Assembly (NCBI RefSeq): GCF_902686445.1
Contig: NC_062226.1
Coordinates: 11,008,001-11,072,000 of the forward strand
Direction of reading: 5' to 3'
Origin: Sciurus carolinensis
Taxonomy: Eukaryota > Chordata > Mammalia > Rodentia > Sciuridae
Length of the DNA stretch: 64,000 nt
Below are positions 11,860 through 22,601 of this stretch, one piece after another. Numbering within the stretch: position 1 is the first letter of the stretch; each line of letters opens with the position of its first letter. A model generated the notes under the pieces. It ran no database searches, was not told where the DNA came from, and saw nothing but the letters and a program-made list of their open reading frames with translations. Position numbers and translations under genes: made by a program.

Positions 11860-12250
11860 TTTGAAGCCATTTGTTACAGGTGTGCCAGGGTCTGTGCTAG
11901 ACTCTTTTATATGCATTCCCATCTATTCCTTGAAGTCATCCAAAGAGGCATTACTGTTGTTACACTTTGATGGGAAACAAAAGCATAAAGAGGGTAGTTG
12001 AGTATCCCAAGGTCACATAGCTGGTAATCAGGTTTCAGGTCCATCTGACTCACTCTTAAGTCCGGATCTTAATTGTGTTAAACTGCCCACCCTAGACAGC
12101 CCCCACTTAAAAACACTGACCATACCATCTACCAGGCCCACTGTATGAAGCACCTTATGTACATTGTTTAATTTGTTCTCCGCAGCAGCCCCACAAGGTA
12201 AGTGGTATTGTCCCTGCTTAATCAACAAGCAAACAAAGACTTTGTTAAAT
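11860..12250 (-). repeat. Two MIR SINE fragments, antisense
   Basis: The first (11860-12035) has 'tgccagggtctgtgctagac' and 'atcccaaggtcacatagctg'. The second (12115-12240) has 'ccttatgtacattgtttaat' and 'cagccccacaaggtaagtgg'. Confidence 0.65.
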
Positions 12251-12374
12251 AACCAGGGCCTCAGCTAGACATTGCAAAGGCAAGAACTGAACTTCAGTCT
12301 TGCTGTTACTGCTTCTCCTAAGAAAGTCCAAGAAGGTGGTTCATACTGCTCAGAAATGTTTCTCTGTAGATGTT

Positions 12375-13769
12375 ACAAATTAGCAGACTCAAAACAGCTC
12401 AAAGATCTAAATGACCTCAACCCATAAACCTTTTAGAAAAAAACACAGGACAGAAGCTTCAAAACATTGAGTTTGGCAATGACTTATTGGATTCAATACC
12501 AAAGGCACAAGCAATAAAATTAAAAATAAATAAATGGAATTTTGTGAAAATTTATATAACAAAGATAACATCAACAGCATATGAAGAAAACCCACAGAAT
12601 AGTAGGAAATACTGATAAATCATATACCTTATAAGGTATTAATTTCCAGAATATATAGAGAATACCTAAAACTCAACAGCAGAAACAGCATGATTCAAAA
12701 ATAGACAAAGGGCTTGAATAGACATTTCTCCAAAGAATGTGTGCAAATGGACAATAAGTACATAAAAGACTTCTTAGCATTACTGATCACTAAAGAAATG
12801 CAAATGCAAACTACAGTGAGATGCTACCTCCCTCATTTGAATGGCTACTGTCAGAAAAGGCCCGAGGATACAAAAGTTGACAAGAATGTGGAGAAATTGG
12901 GACTCCAGTGCACTGTTAGCAACAGTGTAAAATGATATGGCTACTATGAAAAGCAGTGTGGCAGTTCCCCAAAAAACTGAAGATGGAATTGTCCTATGAT
13001 CCATCTATCCCACTTCTGGATACATACTGAAAAGAAATGAAAACAGGGACTCAGGTTATTTATATACCTATGTTCATAGCAGCATTATTCACAATAGTGA
13101 ACATATGGACACAACACAAGTGTCCATCAGCAGATGGATTGATAAGTAAAATTTAGTACATACATATAATGCAATATTGCACAACCTTAAAAAGGAAGGA
13201 AATTACCAAATGCCGTGGCACACACCTGTAATCCCAGTAATTCAGGAGGCTAAGGCAGGAGGATTGCAAGTTCAAGACCAGCCTCAACAACTTAGCAAAG
13301 CCCCAAGCAACTTAGTGAGACCCTGTCTCAAAATAAAAAATTAAAAAAGGGCTTGGAATGTAGCTCAGTGGTAGAGTACCCCTGAGTTCAATCCTCAGTA
13401 CAAAAAAAAAAGGGAGGGGGGATCTGAAACATGCTACATACATGAGTGAACCTTGAGGACAGTGTGCTAAGTAAAATTAGCCTATAATAAAAAGAGAAAT
13501 CGTATCTGATTGCATTTTAGGGAGTTATTAGTGGAGTCAAAATCACAGAGGCAGACAATAGACTGGTGGTTGCAGGGCGGGGGCAGCAGGAATGGGACAC
13601 TATTAAGTGAATAGTTTCCTTTTTACAAGATGAGAAGAGGGATGGGGCTGGATGGTGGTAATCACTGTACAACACCCATAGATGGTATACTTAAAATGGT
13701 TACAGTGGTAAATTTAACATATATCTTAGACATATATCTTAGCACAAATAAAAACATGGGACAAAAAAA
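12375..13769 (+). mobile_element. L1M LINE, 3' end of ORF2 plus 3' UTR, interrupted by a B1-dID SINE
   Basis: The sense-strand text follows the L1 ORF2 end: 'cttgaatagacatttctcc', 'gaaatgcaaatgcaaact', 'gtgtccatcagcagatgga', 'aaccttgaggacagtgtgc', then the 3' UTR 'gactggtggttgcagggcg' and 'cttaaaatggttacagtgg'. ORF2 is broken by stops and frameshifts; the 73-codon frame at 12714-12935 is its longest remnant. The copy is 5'-truncated and was later split at 13207 by a SINE. A short A-rich tail lies near 13747-13768. Confidence 0.85.
13207..13411 (+). mobile_element. B1-dID composite SINE, sense
   Basis: A B1 (7SL-derived) monomer, with 'gtggcacacacctgtaatcc' and 'caagttcaagaccagcctc', is joined through an A-rich linker to an ID-like unit, 'tagctcagtggtagagtacc', ending in an A10 tail. 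It sits inside the L1M copy. This composite is a lineage marker for squirrels and related rodents. Confidence 0.9.
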
Positions 13770-13904
13770 GTTTGTGGGCTTTTTTCTATGCACTCTGGGG
13801 TAAGTTGAGGCTAATACACTCTGGCCTTGATGCTAGGGATGAGAAACCCAGATATGGTACAGTTTTCTCTTTGGGGATGTTTTTGCATTAAATCCAGTGT
13901 ATTT

Positions 13905-14170
13905 TATCGAGCCTGTCATTGCCCTTCACTGAGCTGAGAGCTGGAGACGTAGACATGCACAGAACACTGTCTTTGCCTTCACACCAAGCATAAGGGACAT
14001 GCGGAGAGCTCTGTGTAGTTTGCTGAGTGCAATTTCAGCAGCCTGTTAAGTAACCCCAGAGAAAGAGAGATTTACTACATATGAGAGATGAGGATAGACT
14101 TCGCAGGAGATGTGTCTACGGTGGGTTTTAAGGAATGAATAGGAGTTTGTCAAATAGTGAGGAGGGGACA
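13905..14170 (+). repeat. Ancient interspersed repeat, unnamed family (copy 3)
   Basis: 'actgagctgagagctggaga', 'gtctttgccttcacacc' and 'ggtgggttttaaggaatga' match the order in the other copies of this family. Confidence 0.4.
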
Positions 14171-14279
14171 TGTCTGACGACTTCATTTTTCTTGAATTGA
14201 ATGTCCATGATTCACTTAAGAACAATAGGAGAACTCATATGGAGCTTGAAATTGGTACCCTTGTTGCCTCAGTTTGCTT

Positions 14280-14297
14280 AAAAAAAAAAAAAAAAAA
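14280..14297 (+). repeat. A18 homopolymer
   Basis: Eighteen consecutive A; no retroposon body was recognised directly upstream. Confidence 0.85.
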
Positions 14298-14299
14298 TC

Positions 14300-15040
14300 C
14301 AACCCTGCCCTGTCTGCCAGCCTGACATAATTGGAATCCTGAGATGTGGTGACCTGAGGGCCTCTCATGTCTGTCTTGTCTGAATGGCAATTACAAACAT
14401 TTGTTCATTTAGAGACAGAGATCGTGGTGTATCCAAGTGGCATGCTTCACTTCAAATAGTTCAAATGATGAAACCTGTGGAAAAAAATAAGTAAACTTTT
14501 GGATTTTCTGCCTTTCGACTGAACCCCCCCATCCGTAGGCTGCCTAACTGCAGTGGGACTGAGGCTTTTGTATGCCTGGGCACAAAGGGAGCCCAGGCTT
14601 CACGGCTCAAAGTCAGTTTATTCGGCGGCAGCAGGGTGCTTGCTCTGTGCTGGGCACTGAAGGTAGGAGAGGGAGGACCAGGTGGAAGAAGCAGAGGTAC
14701 TTAATGTGGGCAAGAAGTACTACAGGAACAGCAGCTAAGCCAGGGGACGTTGCTTACCTCCTCTTTCCTGAACAGGTGACTGAGCTGGGCCTGAAGGAGG
14801 AATTAGCCACATCCCCATCTCTTTCATTGTCACCAGTCATAAGCAGGAGAGAATGGTAGTTAAAGTGGTAGGCAGGCTTTGGGGGCAAATTATGAAGCCC
14901 AAATGGCAATTCTGAGGATTCTTGGTAGGCCTTTAATTTCTTTGTGCTGTCTCCTCAACCCCCAACCTGGCAGGGGTTGTTTTGCAGGTTAATTGAGTTA
15001 ATATGATGAAGCGATGAACCTAGTGCCTAGGAAGGGCTGA
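14300..15040. other. Unique intronic sequence
   Basis: Mixed composition. A 95-codon frame at 14572-14859 has no recognisable domain. No repeat or gene assigned. Confidence 0.3.
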
Positions 15041-15044
15041 TTTC

Positions 15045-15560
15045 CTGACCAGCACGGCAATTTAACCTATGAGCTCTTCCCCACAGCTCTTCACAGTGTG
15101 TCCATTTATCCCATTATTCAGGTAAGGAAGCCAGCTGTTGAGAATGACTAAGTGACTTACCCAAATTCATGCACGCATCAAGCAAGCGCCTAAGCCAGTA
15201 CCTGAACACTGACCCCTCTGAGACACCATCATATTCACATCACTCTGCTTTCTGGGACCCCTTCTACTTCTAAGCTCCCAGATATTCTGAATAATGTTTT
15301 GTTTTAATGAAAAAATGTTGACATGGTATGGAGAAGAAAAGATGGACTTTGGAACAAGAGTTATGGATCCAAATTCTACCTCTGCTCTTGATCTACCAGT
15401 AGTGACCTTGGAGAAGTTCTTCTCTTGACCTTGGACAAGGTCTGCTGTCCACCAGCCACTGGTGATCTTACATAAGCTACTTTAGTGAGCCCCTGAATAA
15501 AATTCCTGCCACCCAGGGGAGGCTGAATGAGAGAAAGTATAGGAAACTAGAATGTAGTGA
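15045..15560. repeat. Antisense MIR followed by sense MIR
   Basis: 15045-15250 reads 'cccattattcaggtaaggaa' and 'taagtgacttacccaaattc' (antisense). 15320-15560 reads 'ggatccaaattctacctctg' and 'gtgaccttggagaagttctt' (sense). They are separated by about 70 bp. Confidence 0.6.
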
Positions 15561-15984
15561 GTGCACATACTAGGGACTCTATAAGCATTAAGTACTCTGT
15601 CCTTCTGAACCCTCCTGTGTTGTTGAACTTGTTTCTAATTAAAATTCCCCAGCAGTACCCTACCCCAGGCTTTACGTATTTAAGCTGCCTCTTGGTTGTC
15701 AGCATAGAAATTCTTCTATTGCAATCGTCTTTCTGACATGAGCCCTAAAACCACACATAATCTTTTTCATACTCTGCATCTCCACGCATACTCTTTCGTC
15801 ACCTTGCCAGTAATTATACCTTTTCTCTCTCCTAGCATGGGGTCTTGATTTATGAGACAACTGCTACTTTTGTGCTTTTGCTTGTAAAATCAGTGTCCCT
15901 TTTCCAAGGTTTGGGACTGACTTAAAAAGAGGAATGATGGTGGATTTTTTTGTTTTGCTTTGTTTTTTGTTTTTGTTTGTTTGG

Positions 15985-15986
<2 letters not shown>

Positions 15987-16028
<42 letters not shown>
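15987..16028 (-). repeat. T42 homopolymer with T/G-rich left flank
   Basis: Forty-two consecutive T, the longest homopolymer in the window, with ttttgtttgtttg-type sequence before it. Read on the minus strand it is an A42 tail followed by A-rich decay, as left by a recent retroposition, but the sequence upstream on that strand (16030-16130) was not recognised as a SINE or mRNA end. Confidence 0.8.
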
Positions 16029-16030
<2 letters not shown>

Positions 16031-16249
16031 GTGAGAGGAGAGGAGACTGGAAATAAAACTAGAAATAGCCAGTATTTCTACAGTTAGCCACAAAAGATGG
16101 GTTTGATATATTTTATTTTTGCAATTGAAATGCTACCCATAAGGCACTCATCTATACTGCTGATAGGCCTGTAGATGCCACTTGGCAATTCACATCAAGA
16201 GCCTTGAAAGTGTTCATGCTTTGTTGGAGTTAGAAGGCTTTCTGCAGTC

Positions 16250-16560
16250 ACTACCATATGCCAGGGGCTATGTTAGGTAGTTGTGCCTAAGCTCCAGGCA
16301 TGTACACCCAAGAAAATGAAGTCAGACACTTCCTACACAGTGTGGTGATTGGGGTCATAGCAGGGATTGGAGAACCCCACAGAAGACACGTCAAACCCAA
16401 CCCGAGACAGGGACAATGGGGCTCATGTTGAGAGTCGTTAGTCAAGGAAATTTTGTAGAGATCCCTTCACAGAGGTGAGCAACACTGGTGGCTCCATGGC
16501 AGGGGAGGTGGAGTGGTAGGAGAAGCAGACAGGGCCTCAATCCTGGGAAGGCCCAAAATG
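16250..16560 (+). repeat. Ancient interspersed repeat, unnamed family (weak copy)
   Basis: 'catatgccaggggctatgtt' and 'cttcctacacagtgtggtga' resemble the 5' part of the family seen at 31680. It is strongly diverged. Confidence 0.3.
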
Positions 16561-16729
16561 CATGTCCTGGTCCTCAAGCCCCCATGGCCTGGGCAGTCCC
16601 ACCAGTGAGTTTGATGAGTTTGATTTCAGCCCAGAGCAAGCAGCTCCATGGACACCATTCCCACCAAGGGCACTGGTGGCACACAGGCTACAGTTTTCTC
16701 TCCATCCTCTAGCCCATCGATTACAGTGT

Positions 16730-17720
16730 CCTAATAGCAGCTTCTAATTAAATTGCATCACGGTCCGGAATGCACCGCTGACCTGAGCACTCTTGTGAGT
16801 GGGTCTGATTCATAGGACATTTGTGCAGTTCTGCAGATCTGAAGAGGTATTTATTCTCATTTTTGCTTTTCCAGGCCAGCAGAAGTTCTAATTTGTGCAA
16901 GGCAGCTTTGGTAATTAACAAAGTGTGTTCTGTGAAGTGAAGCAGGAAAACTCAGGACTGTGGACTCTTGCTCTGGGTATTTATACGATTTGTTGTAAAT
17001 ACCAGTGAGATCCTTAAAATGAGGACCCATTTGTGTTAAATATAAAATTACAATTTAAGAATCCACACCGTGCATGTCCTGTTCAAAATCACTTCACGAA
17101 GCTGAGTTACTTGAACTCTGACTGGTACTTAATTTTAGCTACTTTTTTTGTTAAAAATGCAGAGAAAAACAGCAAGACTTCAGATCTTTAAATTTCCTTT
17201 TTTGGAAGTGCCGACAGTGTTCCTCCAAAGTTTGTTTCTTACCTTTCCACCTTTGAACAATTGATTTTGATTAGAAACATTACACCCAGCATTTACTCTG
17301 ACATTCCTGAGTACAAACAGTCATTTTAATGGTTTTTTTTTTTAAACAAAATCATGACAGGGACATCAATCCTATGCCTGGTGTATGAAGGCCTGGTATA
17401 TTAATTGGCTGTCAGATTCTGAAGAAATAATGGATTAATGTGCTTGATCGTAACGCTCTGTTCAGAGACTGAAGTTTGATCCTGATGTCCCCAGTCTCTC
17501 TGCTTAATGCAATTACAGATATTCATTCAGGACATTTGAGTGGATTGCATTTCATTAATATGATTTGAGCGGACAACATTAGGCTGCTGTCGGGTCCTTT
17601 CTGACAGCTAATTACTAGAATGAAGCGTGTATACCGCTAAGGAACAATGGTGCCCTTATTGGGGCCATTAAAACAATAGAAAAATAGCGCTTTAAAATAC
17701 TCAGATAGTTACTTTCTGTG
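16730..17720. promoter_or_regulatory. Candidate conserved enhancer cluster with many homeodomain cores
   Basis: About 1 kb with no interspersed repeat. TAATTA cores occur at 16745-16750, 16912-16917 and 17609-17614, with further attaat/ttaatt cores at 17400-17406 and 17552-17558. Rare CpG survive (cacggtccgg, gtgccgac, gatcgtaacgc, gagcggac, tgtcgggtcc, gtataccgcta, agcgcttt). This is the densest such patch in the window. LHX2, a LIM-homeodomain gene, is the neighbour of DENND1A in mammals, so a role as a distant LHX2 enhancer is plausible; that is inference. Confidence 0.45.
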
Positions 17721-18215
17721 TGTGTCATGGGCCATGAAGATAGCTAAGTGTGGGAAGTTAGAAGAAAAGAGATGGGCAAGAACTGGAGGAGGCTCTAACA
17801 GCAGGAATCCTGCTAGTCTCTAAAAGAATCCCAAAGTCTGCCTATTGTCCTTCTAAAGGGATTGAGAACTGCTTGCTTAATATTGATCTGTGGCTTCCCC
17901 CAGGGTGTGGAGACACCATGGTCTCTGAGCGTGCGGACCTGGTTTTGTGCCCACTCCCTTTGCCTCCTCCCATGTCTTTCATGCTGGAAAGATGGCAATT
18001 TGGAATACTCACAGATTATTAATTTTTTCCTCTGAGGAGGAAATAGGACCTTAGTCTTGTGGTGTTGACACTCAACCATATGGATCATTTGAATGTCTAC
18101 CCATACAGGGAAGGAAGAGCTGCCCAGTGTTAATGGAACTTTGTTCTTTCAGGTCTATTTCTGCCTCTCAGAACCCCTGGCTTTACTATGACAGTGCATT
18201 CAAAACACATCCATT
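17721..18215. other. Unique intronic sequence
   Basis: Mixed composition with no repeat or gene recognised. A 91-codon minus-strand frame at 17813-18088 looks like chance. Confidence 0.3.
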
Positions 18216-18219
18216 TGGC

Positions 18220-18600
18220 TCCCTGTGTATTCATCTAGTATGCTGGCTGCTGGTGACAAAAAGATGAGTAAGGCACAGTCCTTTGTCCCCAAGCTCTGGG
18301 AGAAAGACAGGATTTTTTGTGTGCAGGGTTTTTGTTTTTGTTTTCCATTTTTTTTTTACAACATGAGACAGTGATGGGTTGTAATAGACAGATGTGCAAG
18401 AGAAATACAAAACCAGGAAGCCTGAAGGCTTCTCAGAAGAAGAGGGAACATAGGTGTCCTGAGGGAGGGATAGGAGTTCCCTGAATAATTAGAAGATGGC
18501 TGAGGGAGAGTTCCTCAGCAAAGAGAGCAGCTGAGGAAAGGCTGGGGAAGGAGATTGTCCTACCCCCCTAAAAGGGAGAATCTAACTAATGATCCCTATG
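18220..18600 (+). repeat. Ancient interspersed repeat, unnamed family (copy 4)
   Basis: 'ctggtgacaaaaagatgagt', 'aagctctgggagaaagacag' and 'tctcagaagaagagggaaca' follow the family order. A T/G-rich insertion lies at 18325-18360. Confidence 0.4.
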
Positions 18601-18659
18601 AGGGCCATTCCTAGCTGCTCTGAGCCACCTTGAACTGCAGTTGGCCAAGGCTCCCCAAC

Positions 18660-18780
18660 AGCTATGGAACTGAGTATCAGGAGATGTGGATCCTAGCCCT
18701 GGATCTACCCCCTTGAAAGCTGCATAAATCCCCCAAGGGTCATTTTGCCTCAGCTCTCATCTGTGAAATTAAGAGACACC
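18660..18780 (+). repeat. MIR SINE fragment
   Basis: 'gtggatcctagccctggatc' and 'ttgcctcagctctcatctgt' match the sense MIR. Confidence 0.5.
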
Positions 18781-19366
18781 CCAAATCCTGCCAGCTTCAT
18801 GGGTGGGTCAGGCTTTATCCAAGAAGTACAGTGGTATGCTTAGGATGCCCAGGCTGCTGGCAAGGGACAGAACCAGGACTTAAACTCAAATTAGGCCACC
18901 TCCAGGGCCCATGTACTTTATACTGCTTTGGTTTCATTGCTGAAGCAGGATTCGACCTGACCTTTGGAACCTCTTCCAGAAATACAAGAGGTGAGGTGGA
19001 ATTTCATGGCACTGAAGCAGCCATCATTTGAGAGACACCCCCCCCCCCACTAGAGGGCTCTGGTCTGGAGGGCCTTTGGCTGCCAGCCCAGATCCTGTTT
19101 CCCTGGGATGTAGTGCCCCCAAGGTGACAGGGGTGGTCCCTAGAAACTGCAGCATGTTGTCAGCATCCCAGAGACAAATCATCCCAAGATGTTTGCCTTT
19201 CTTTCAAACTACTCTCAGGAGAAAGAGCCAAAAGCTGTTGAAGAAGCCACTGTAGTAGTCACCTAGTATCCAGCCTCCTCCCCTCTTCCCTCAACCCATT
19301 CACACCCTCTTGGCCTCCTGCCTGACTTCCTGAACAGCAGCTCATCTCCCACATGGCTTCTCGAAC

Positions 19367-19525
19367 TTTTTTTTTTTTTTTTTTTTAGGTACATGCTAAA
19401 CAAGGACTCTACCCCTGAGCCACATCCTTTTTTGATTTTTTTAATTTTGAGGCAGTCTAAGTTGCCCAGGCTGGCCTCAAGCTCCCAAATAGCTAGGATT
19501 ACAGGTATGCACTACTGCACCCAGG
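19367..19525 (-). mobile_element. B1-dID composite SINE, antisense
   Basis: Starts with a T19 tract (the A tail on the minus strand), then 'tctacccctgagccacatcc' (ID part), 'ttttgaggcagtctaagttg' (linker) and 'attacaggtatgcactactg' (B1 head). It is more diverged than the 13207 copy. Confidence 0.85.
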
Positions 19526-19529
19526 GGCC

Positions 19530-20125
19530 AAGCTGTTTCTAGGGACCACTGGGCAGTGTTCAACTCACCACTGAAGTCAGATCCCTGGTCCAAGCTAAAT
19601 TCCTTTGGGGGTACACACCCCTGTTAGAGAAACGTCAGAGTGGACTACGCAGTTTAGGGCAGGTGCTGCCTGTAATGAGCACTTGGGGTCTTCAGGGCAA
19701 AGGAGTGTCAGCTGCCTAAGAGAGTGAGGAGGTGGGAAGAGTTGCTAGTGTGATGGTGCTGCTGTCTGGCCCCCTGTTGGCATGATGGCATGTCCTCTCT
19801 CACCCACTTGGCATTCTGAGTGTTTACTGTGATGAGGAACTTGATGCTAAGCAAAGTAGCAGGGAATGGATGCCCAGGAAGCCCAGATTCCCCTCTTTCC
19901 CAGTTGCCCATGGCGAGGGAATGAGGATGAGGCCTGTCTTACCTCCCTCAAGACCCCAGTGCCACCATGTCAGAGAGCGAGAGCTTCCTGAGGGCAAGGC
20001 CATGCATTGGTCATGGTGCCAAGGGTCCCTGGGTCTCCCAGCCCCTCCTGGGAATGACCCTTCTGCTCACCTGCAGCCCAGAGCAGAATGTTGGGCCAGT
20101 CTGCGGCCGCCTCTGGCGATCCTCA
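19530..20125. other. Unique intronic sequence
   Basis: GC-moderate sequence with no recognised gene. It holds a NotI site, gcggccgc, at 20103-20110 near its end, a rare motif in intronic DNA. Confidence 0.4.
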
Positions 20126-20500
20126 GGTGGTAGCCACATGTCCCATTATTCCCTAAGAGCCTCATTGGGTAAGCTCAGAAGCCCTCGCTTTCTTCTCTGA
20201 ATTTTATTTGCTAATTTCTCTATGGGTAACAGCTCCGCCGAGCTGCTCCCTCCTATTACCTGGCTAGCATTCTTCTAATGGTTCCTTTCCTAATGATCCT
20301 CAAACAAAGAGCCCACGGCGGAGGGTAACGCATCAGTCCTGCGCGTGCTCCCCGGTCACTCTTGCTAACAGGCTTAGCTGCGCTTCACAGTCATTATCAC
20401 ATGTCGCACTGTCTTTGGGATGCAGAGATGATCTGCCAGCTCCATGATACTTCATTTTTACTAAAATGAAGACAGAACAAAAAAAAAAATCTTACATTAA
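20085..20500. promoter_or_regulatory. Candidate conserved element with CpG cluster
   Basis: Repeat-free. CpG is clearly enriched over the flanks: ctgcggccgcctctggcgat, agctccgccgagctg, cccacggcggagggtaacgc, ctgcgcgtgctccccggtc, gctgcgcttc, tgtcgcact. It then becomes A/T-rich with tttgctaatttc and cctaatgatcc. Not long or dense enough for a CpG island, so an enhancer-type element is the better guess. Confidence 0.4.
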
Positions 20501-20509
20501 AAAAATGTA

Positions 20510-20960
20510 GAATGACTCCTGGCAGATTTCATCCTAAAACCCTCTGTGTCCCCCAGTGCCTACAGGATGTGTTTCACTCCTTGGCCTTGCATCCAAGACC
20601 CTATCATCTGGCCCATAACCCCCTGTTCACTTCCCCCACGTTCTCCTCCCATCACCCCAAGGTCTCTGGTGCAGGAGCACTGGTGGGCTCTTCTCACACA
20701 CTCTGTCTTTGCCTGGAATGCCCTCTTGGGTCCACCCACGAGACCACCAAATTCAGCATGAACAGCACTCCCCTGGTCCCGGAGGAGCTATTGGGACAGC
20801 TAGGGTGAAACTGGCCCCTTCTCTTCTTTTTACCTCCTCATACCAACCTAGCCCCTGTCCTAACACCTAAACCTTGTTTGTGTGCCTGTCTCTCCCATGA
20901 GGCTGATAGCACTTTGTAACAGAAGCCACAACAGAGTCCCTGGTGATCCCCAGTTCCCAG
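20510..20960 (+). repeat. L2 LINE 3' region
   Basis: 'tttgcctggaatgccctctt' is the L2 signature near the 3' end, with 'tatcatctggcccataaccc' upstream and the 'aaccttgtttgtgtgcctgt' block downstream. Decayed; no open ORF2. Confidence 0.65.
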
Positions 20961-21499
20961 AATGGAGTTGACACCCAGTGATAGAGGGAAAAGAAGCCAT
21001 CTCTGAGAGGCCTTCCCAGGCTCTCCAGATGGGCATATCTCTTCTTCTCTTGCTTCAGAGGAGTCCCTTGTCACTGTCCTGTTTTATCTGGTTCTTGATA
21101 TAAGAGTTGCATGTCCCTCTTCCATGAGGTAGTAAGATCCAGCACCCAGGGGTCAGAGACACAGCCAACTGGCTCAGTAGCAGACTCACCCAAATATGGG
21201 ATCATAGAGAAACAGTTGGGGAATGAGGGCAGGAGACAAGGATTAAATCTAGAGTATTGCCTATAGACCCTCCCTTGTCAGTGGCCCCATAACGCCTGTA
21301 TCAGACAACCAGGACTACACAGGCAGCCAGTGAGGGTGGCCAGAGTAAGCTTTCACCTTCCAAGAAGACTGAAGAAGGAAGCATCTTTGGACATGTATAT
21401 TCTGATTTGCTGCAACAACCAGCCTTTTGCTTCATAGATATATTTAGCATCTCAAAGTCATGAATCTTGAGTTACGCGGACCTTTGAGGCTTCAGTTTC

Positions 21500-21830
21500 C
21501 TATAGTGTGAATGTCCTCTCTTGCTGCTTACACACTCTGGCTTCTGCCTACATACCTTTCTATGGAATCAGGAAACTCACTCAGTCAAAATCTTATCACA
21601 GTTTTCATCCACTAGTCCTAGTTTTATGCTCTATAGCCACAACACCCGTATCACTTGCTTATGATTTTCTACCAGTGCTAGAACATAGTCCTTTCCCACC
21701 AAGATTCCTGTCCCCAAGCCTTCACATTGTCTTTGCTGAACTCTAGTTTATCACTATCCCTCCTAAAATGCTCTACATACCAAATATTTCTAGATATGGT
21801 CTCTAGCACAGAGCCTGGTGGGCTTCTCCC
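21500..21830 (+). repeat. L2-like LINE fragment
   Basis: 'cacactctggcttctgccta', 'tgtctttgctgaactctag' and 'ggtctctagcacagagcctg' follow L2 3' order with low identity. Confidence 0.4.
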
Positions 21831-22126
21831 CACTTTTACTGTACCAGTGAGCATGTCTTATACAGTAAATAGCCTCTGACTGCATGTGGCTAGTCCAAAT
21901 GGAGAAATACAGGAAGAATGAAATACACACCAGTTTTCTAAGGCTTAATGCAACAACAACAAAAGCAATGTAAAATTCATGATTGTCTATATTGATTGCA
22001 AGCTGGAATTATATACTGGGTAAAATAAAATACATTATCAGAATTCATTTCCCTTATTTCTTGAATATGCTACTAGAAAATTTAAAATGACATGTGCCTT
22101 GCATTATTTGTTTTTCTGTTGGACTC

Positions 22127-22146
22127 TACTGCACTTGAGTGCAGTA
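22127..22146. other. Short perfect inverted repeat (9-2-9)
   Basis: Arms tactgcact and agtgcagta with a 2-base loop tg. Could form a small cruciform. Repeats of this size are expected a few times by chance in 64 kb. Confidence 0.6.
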
Positions 22147-22281
22147 TGAGGTTTTCTCCCTTTCACTACAATGGGTTACATTATTTTTTTTAGTCACATC
22201 ATACTGTTGTACATTGCAGGACATGTATTGGACATGCCCCTTTTACAACTACCACATAAATTGCTTTTAAAACAGGTTAGC

Positions 22282-22429
22282 AGGGCTGAGGTTATAGCTC
22301 AGTGGTAGAGTCCTTGCCTAGCATATGTGAGGCAGTGGGTTCAATCCTTAGCACCACATTAAAAAAAACAAAAGTATTGTGTCCATTTAGTTTTAGTACA
22401 ACTAAAAAACTATTTAAAAATAAATAAAT
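22282..22429 (+). mobile_element. ID SINE, sense, with perfect 13-bp target-site duplication
   Basis: Starts gctgaggttatagctcagt and carries box B text gggttcaatcc. Its A-rich tail contains tgtgtccatttag and ends in aaataaataaat. Identical flanks aaaacaggttagc lie at 22269-22281 and 22430-22442. The exact duplication implies a recent insertion. Confidence 0.92.
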
Positions 22430-22446
22430 AAAACAGGTTAGCCTTA

Positions 22447-22587
22447 GCCAGGCACAGCAGCACACACCTGTAATCCAGCTTCTCAGGAGCCTGAGGGAGG
22501 AGGATCACGAGTTTGAGAAAAAGGCCAGGGATGTAGCCCAGTGTAGAGTACCCCTGGGTTCAACTCCCTAGTACCACAAAAATAATA
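22447..22587 (+). mobile_element. B1-dID SINE abutting the ID element
   Basis: B1 head 'caggcacagcagcacacacc', then a short linker and an ID unit 'gtagcccagtgtagagtacc', ending in an A-rich tail. It is shorter than usual: much of the B1 3' half is missing, since 'gagtttgagaaaaaggccag' goes straight into the ID part. Flanks acaggttagcctta (22433-22446) and acagggcagcctta (22588-22601) form a 14-bp duplication with two mismatches. Confidence 0.8.
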
Positions 22588-22601
22588 ACAGGGCAGCCTT
22601 A

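Noticed and set aside
12714..12935. 73-codon ORF
   Set aside because: It is the decayed end of L1 ORF2, not a host gene.
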